Origin: Sphingomonadales bacterium
GTDB taxonomy: Bacteria; Bacteroidota; Bacteroidia; UBA7662
Length of the DNA: 7,250 bases
Assembly (NCBI GenBank): GCA_016872125.1
Contig: VHBD01000071.1
Span: 1 to 7,250 of the forward strand
Reading direction: 5' to 3'
The stretch's first letter is position 1, and each line of letters starts with the position of its first letter. The position numbers and the translations under genes are program-made. The notes beneath the pieces were generated by a model, which saw nothing but the letters and a program-made list of their open reading frames with translations, did no database searches and was not told the origin of the DNA. Shown one piece after another: positions 6,527 to 7,250 of this stretch.

Positions 6527-7250
6527 GTGAATTGGTTGGATGACTTGAACCCTGCCCAGAGAGCTGCGGTGGAATGCAGTGAGGGTCCTGTGATGATTAT
6601 TGCAGGCGCGGGATCCGGCAAAACACGGGTTTTGACCTACCGCATTGCTCATTTGATCCAACAAGGAGAAGACCCTTTTCAGATCTTGGCCCTCACCTTT
6701 ACCAACAAGGCGGCCGGGGAAATGAGGGAACGCATCGAGGTCTTGATTGGTCCGCGAGCCAAATCCCTGTGGATGGGGACGTTTCACTCGGTTTTTGCCA
6801 GAATCCTTCGTCGTCATGCTGAATTGTTGGGGTATCCCACCAATTTCACTATTTATGATGCGGACGATAGCAAATCCCTCATCAAGAACATTGTTCGGGA
6901 GCTGGATTTGGACGATGCCCATTACAAGGCCTCCAACCTCTATGCTCGTATTTCGTCGGCCAAAAACTCCATGATCTTGGTGGAGGAATATGCGGGAGAC
7001 GTCTCCCTCATCGCAGGCGACAAGGCGGCCGGAAGGCCTAGATTTGTGGAGGTTTATCGCACCTACGTGGAGCGTTGCCACCGATCGGGGGCTATGGATT
7101 TTGACGATTTGCTTTTGAATATTTTCAAACTTCTGGAGCAATACCCTGAGGTTTTGAATTACTACCAAGTACAATTCAAACATGTTTTGGTGGATGAGTT
7201 CCAGGATACCAACAGGGTTCAATACCGTATCGTTCGTTTATTATCCGCCA
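6527..7250 (+). CDS. UvrD/PcrA/Rep-family superfamily 1A DNA helicase, N-terminal part (3' end outside window)
   Basis: An ATP-driven 3'-5' DNA helicase acting in excision repair, replication restart or removal of RecA. The first 241 residues are visible out of the roughly 750 usual. An in-frame TAA at 6515 limits the start. I chose GTG at 6527 because it gives MNWLDDLNPAQRAAV, the normal N-terminus with the Q motif (LNPAQ, 7-11). A TTG at 6536 is the alternative. Motif I is AGAGSGKT (26-33), motif Ia LALTFTNKAAGEMRER (54-69), motif Ib GTFHSVFARILRRH (84-97), and the 2B-domain-adjacent MDFDDLL is at 190-196. Motif II VDEFQDTN (222-229) is present. All catalytic residues seen are normal. I cannot separate UvrD from PcrA or Rep without the C-terminus. 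It is the last gene of the plus-strand run, 91 bp after aroK. Confidence 0.95.
   Translation, partial: MNWLDDLNPAQRAAVECSEGPVMIIAGAGSGKTRVLTYRIAHLIQQGEDPFQILALTFTNKAAGEMRERIEVLIGPRAKSLWMGTFHSVFARILRRHAELLGYPTNFTIYDADDSKSLIKNIVRELDLDDAHYKASNLYARISSAKNSMILVEEYAGDVSLIAGDKAAGRPRFVEVYRTYVERCHRSGAMDFDDLLLNIFKLLEQYPEVLNYYQVQFKHVLVDEFQDTNRVQYRIVRLLSA

Noticed and set aside
6485..7222. Long open frame on the minus strand (245 residues).
   Set aside because: It lies opposite the helicase gene, whose plus-strand frame holds all expected motifs; the minus-strand product resembles no family I know.
1..7250. CRISPR arrays, tRNA or rRNA genes, insertion sequences, phage or defence genes.
   Set aside because: I saw no regularly spaced repeats, no tRNA-like cloverleaf, no transposase or integrase motifs, and essentially all sequence is used by the genes listed.

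Overview
The window is an ordinary chromosomal housekeeping region from a member of the Bacteroidota. I base this on gene content and order, not on a search. The most telling part is a folP-cdaA pair divergent from a duplicated DUF1599 gene, followed by a DoxX/MauE-like membrane gene of the BT_3928 type. Shine-Dalgarno sequences are almost absent before the chosen starts, which also fits that phylum. Base composition is balanced, with no island of unusual composition. I cannot place the organism below phylum level.

Layout: (1) 1-1310, plus strand: the C-terminal two thirds of recF, cut by the window edge, then a lipoprotein with TPR-like helices. (2) 1338-2997, minus strand: folP (dihydropteroate synthase) followed after 4 bp by cdaA (membrane diadenylate cyclase). 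This pair converges on the lipoprotein gene across only 27 bp. (3) 3023-7250, plus strand: the DUF1599 gene, the BT_3928-like gene, a DppB-type ABC permease, aroK (shikimate kinase) and the start of a UvrD/PcrA helicase, all in one direction. Gaps here are 6, 64, 1 and 91 bp. The divergent folP/DUF1599 starts share a 25-bp intergenic region carrying a perfect 10-bp palindrome.

How the genes fit together: recF and uvrD/pcrA act in DNA gap repair and recombination. folP and aroK feed folate and chorismate synthesis (chorismate gives p-aminobenzoate, the FolP substrate). cdaA makes the second messenger c-di-AMP. The DUF1599, BT_3928-like and lipoprotein genes have no established function. The permease lacks its usual partner genes in view.

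I found no mobile element, CRISPR array, RNA gene, phage gene or defence system, and no stretch over 300 bp without a gene. I do not see a new multi-gene system here. The points worth checking are a lysine in the CdaA RHR motif, several FolP loop substitutions, the palindrome between folP and DUF1599, a 25-bp direct repeat at the end of aroK, and the linked genes of unknown function.
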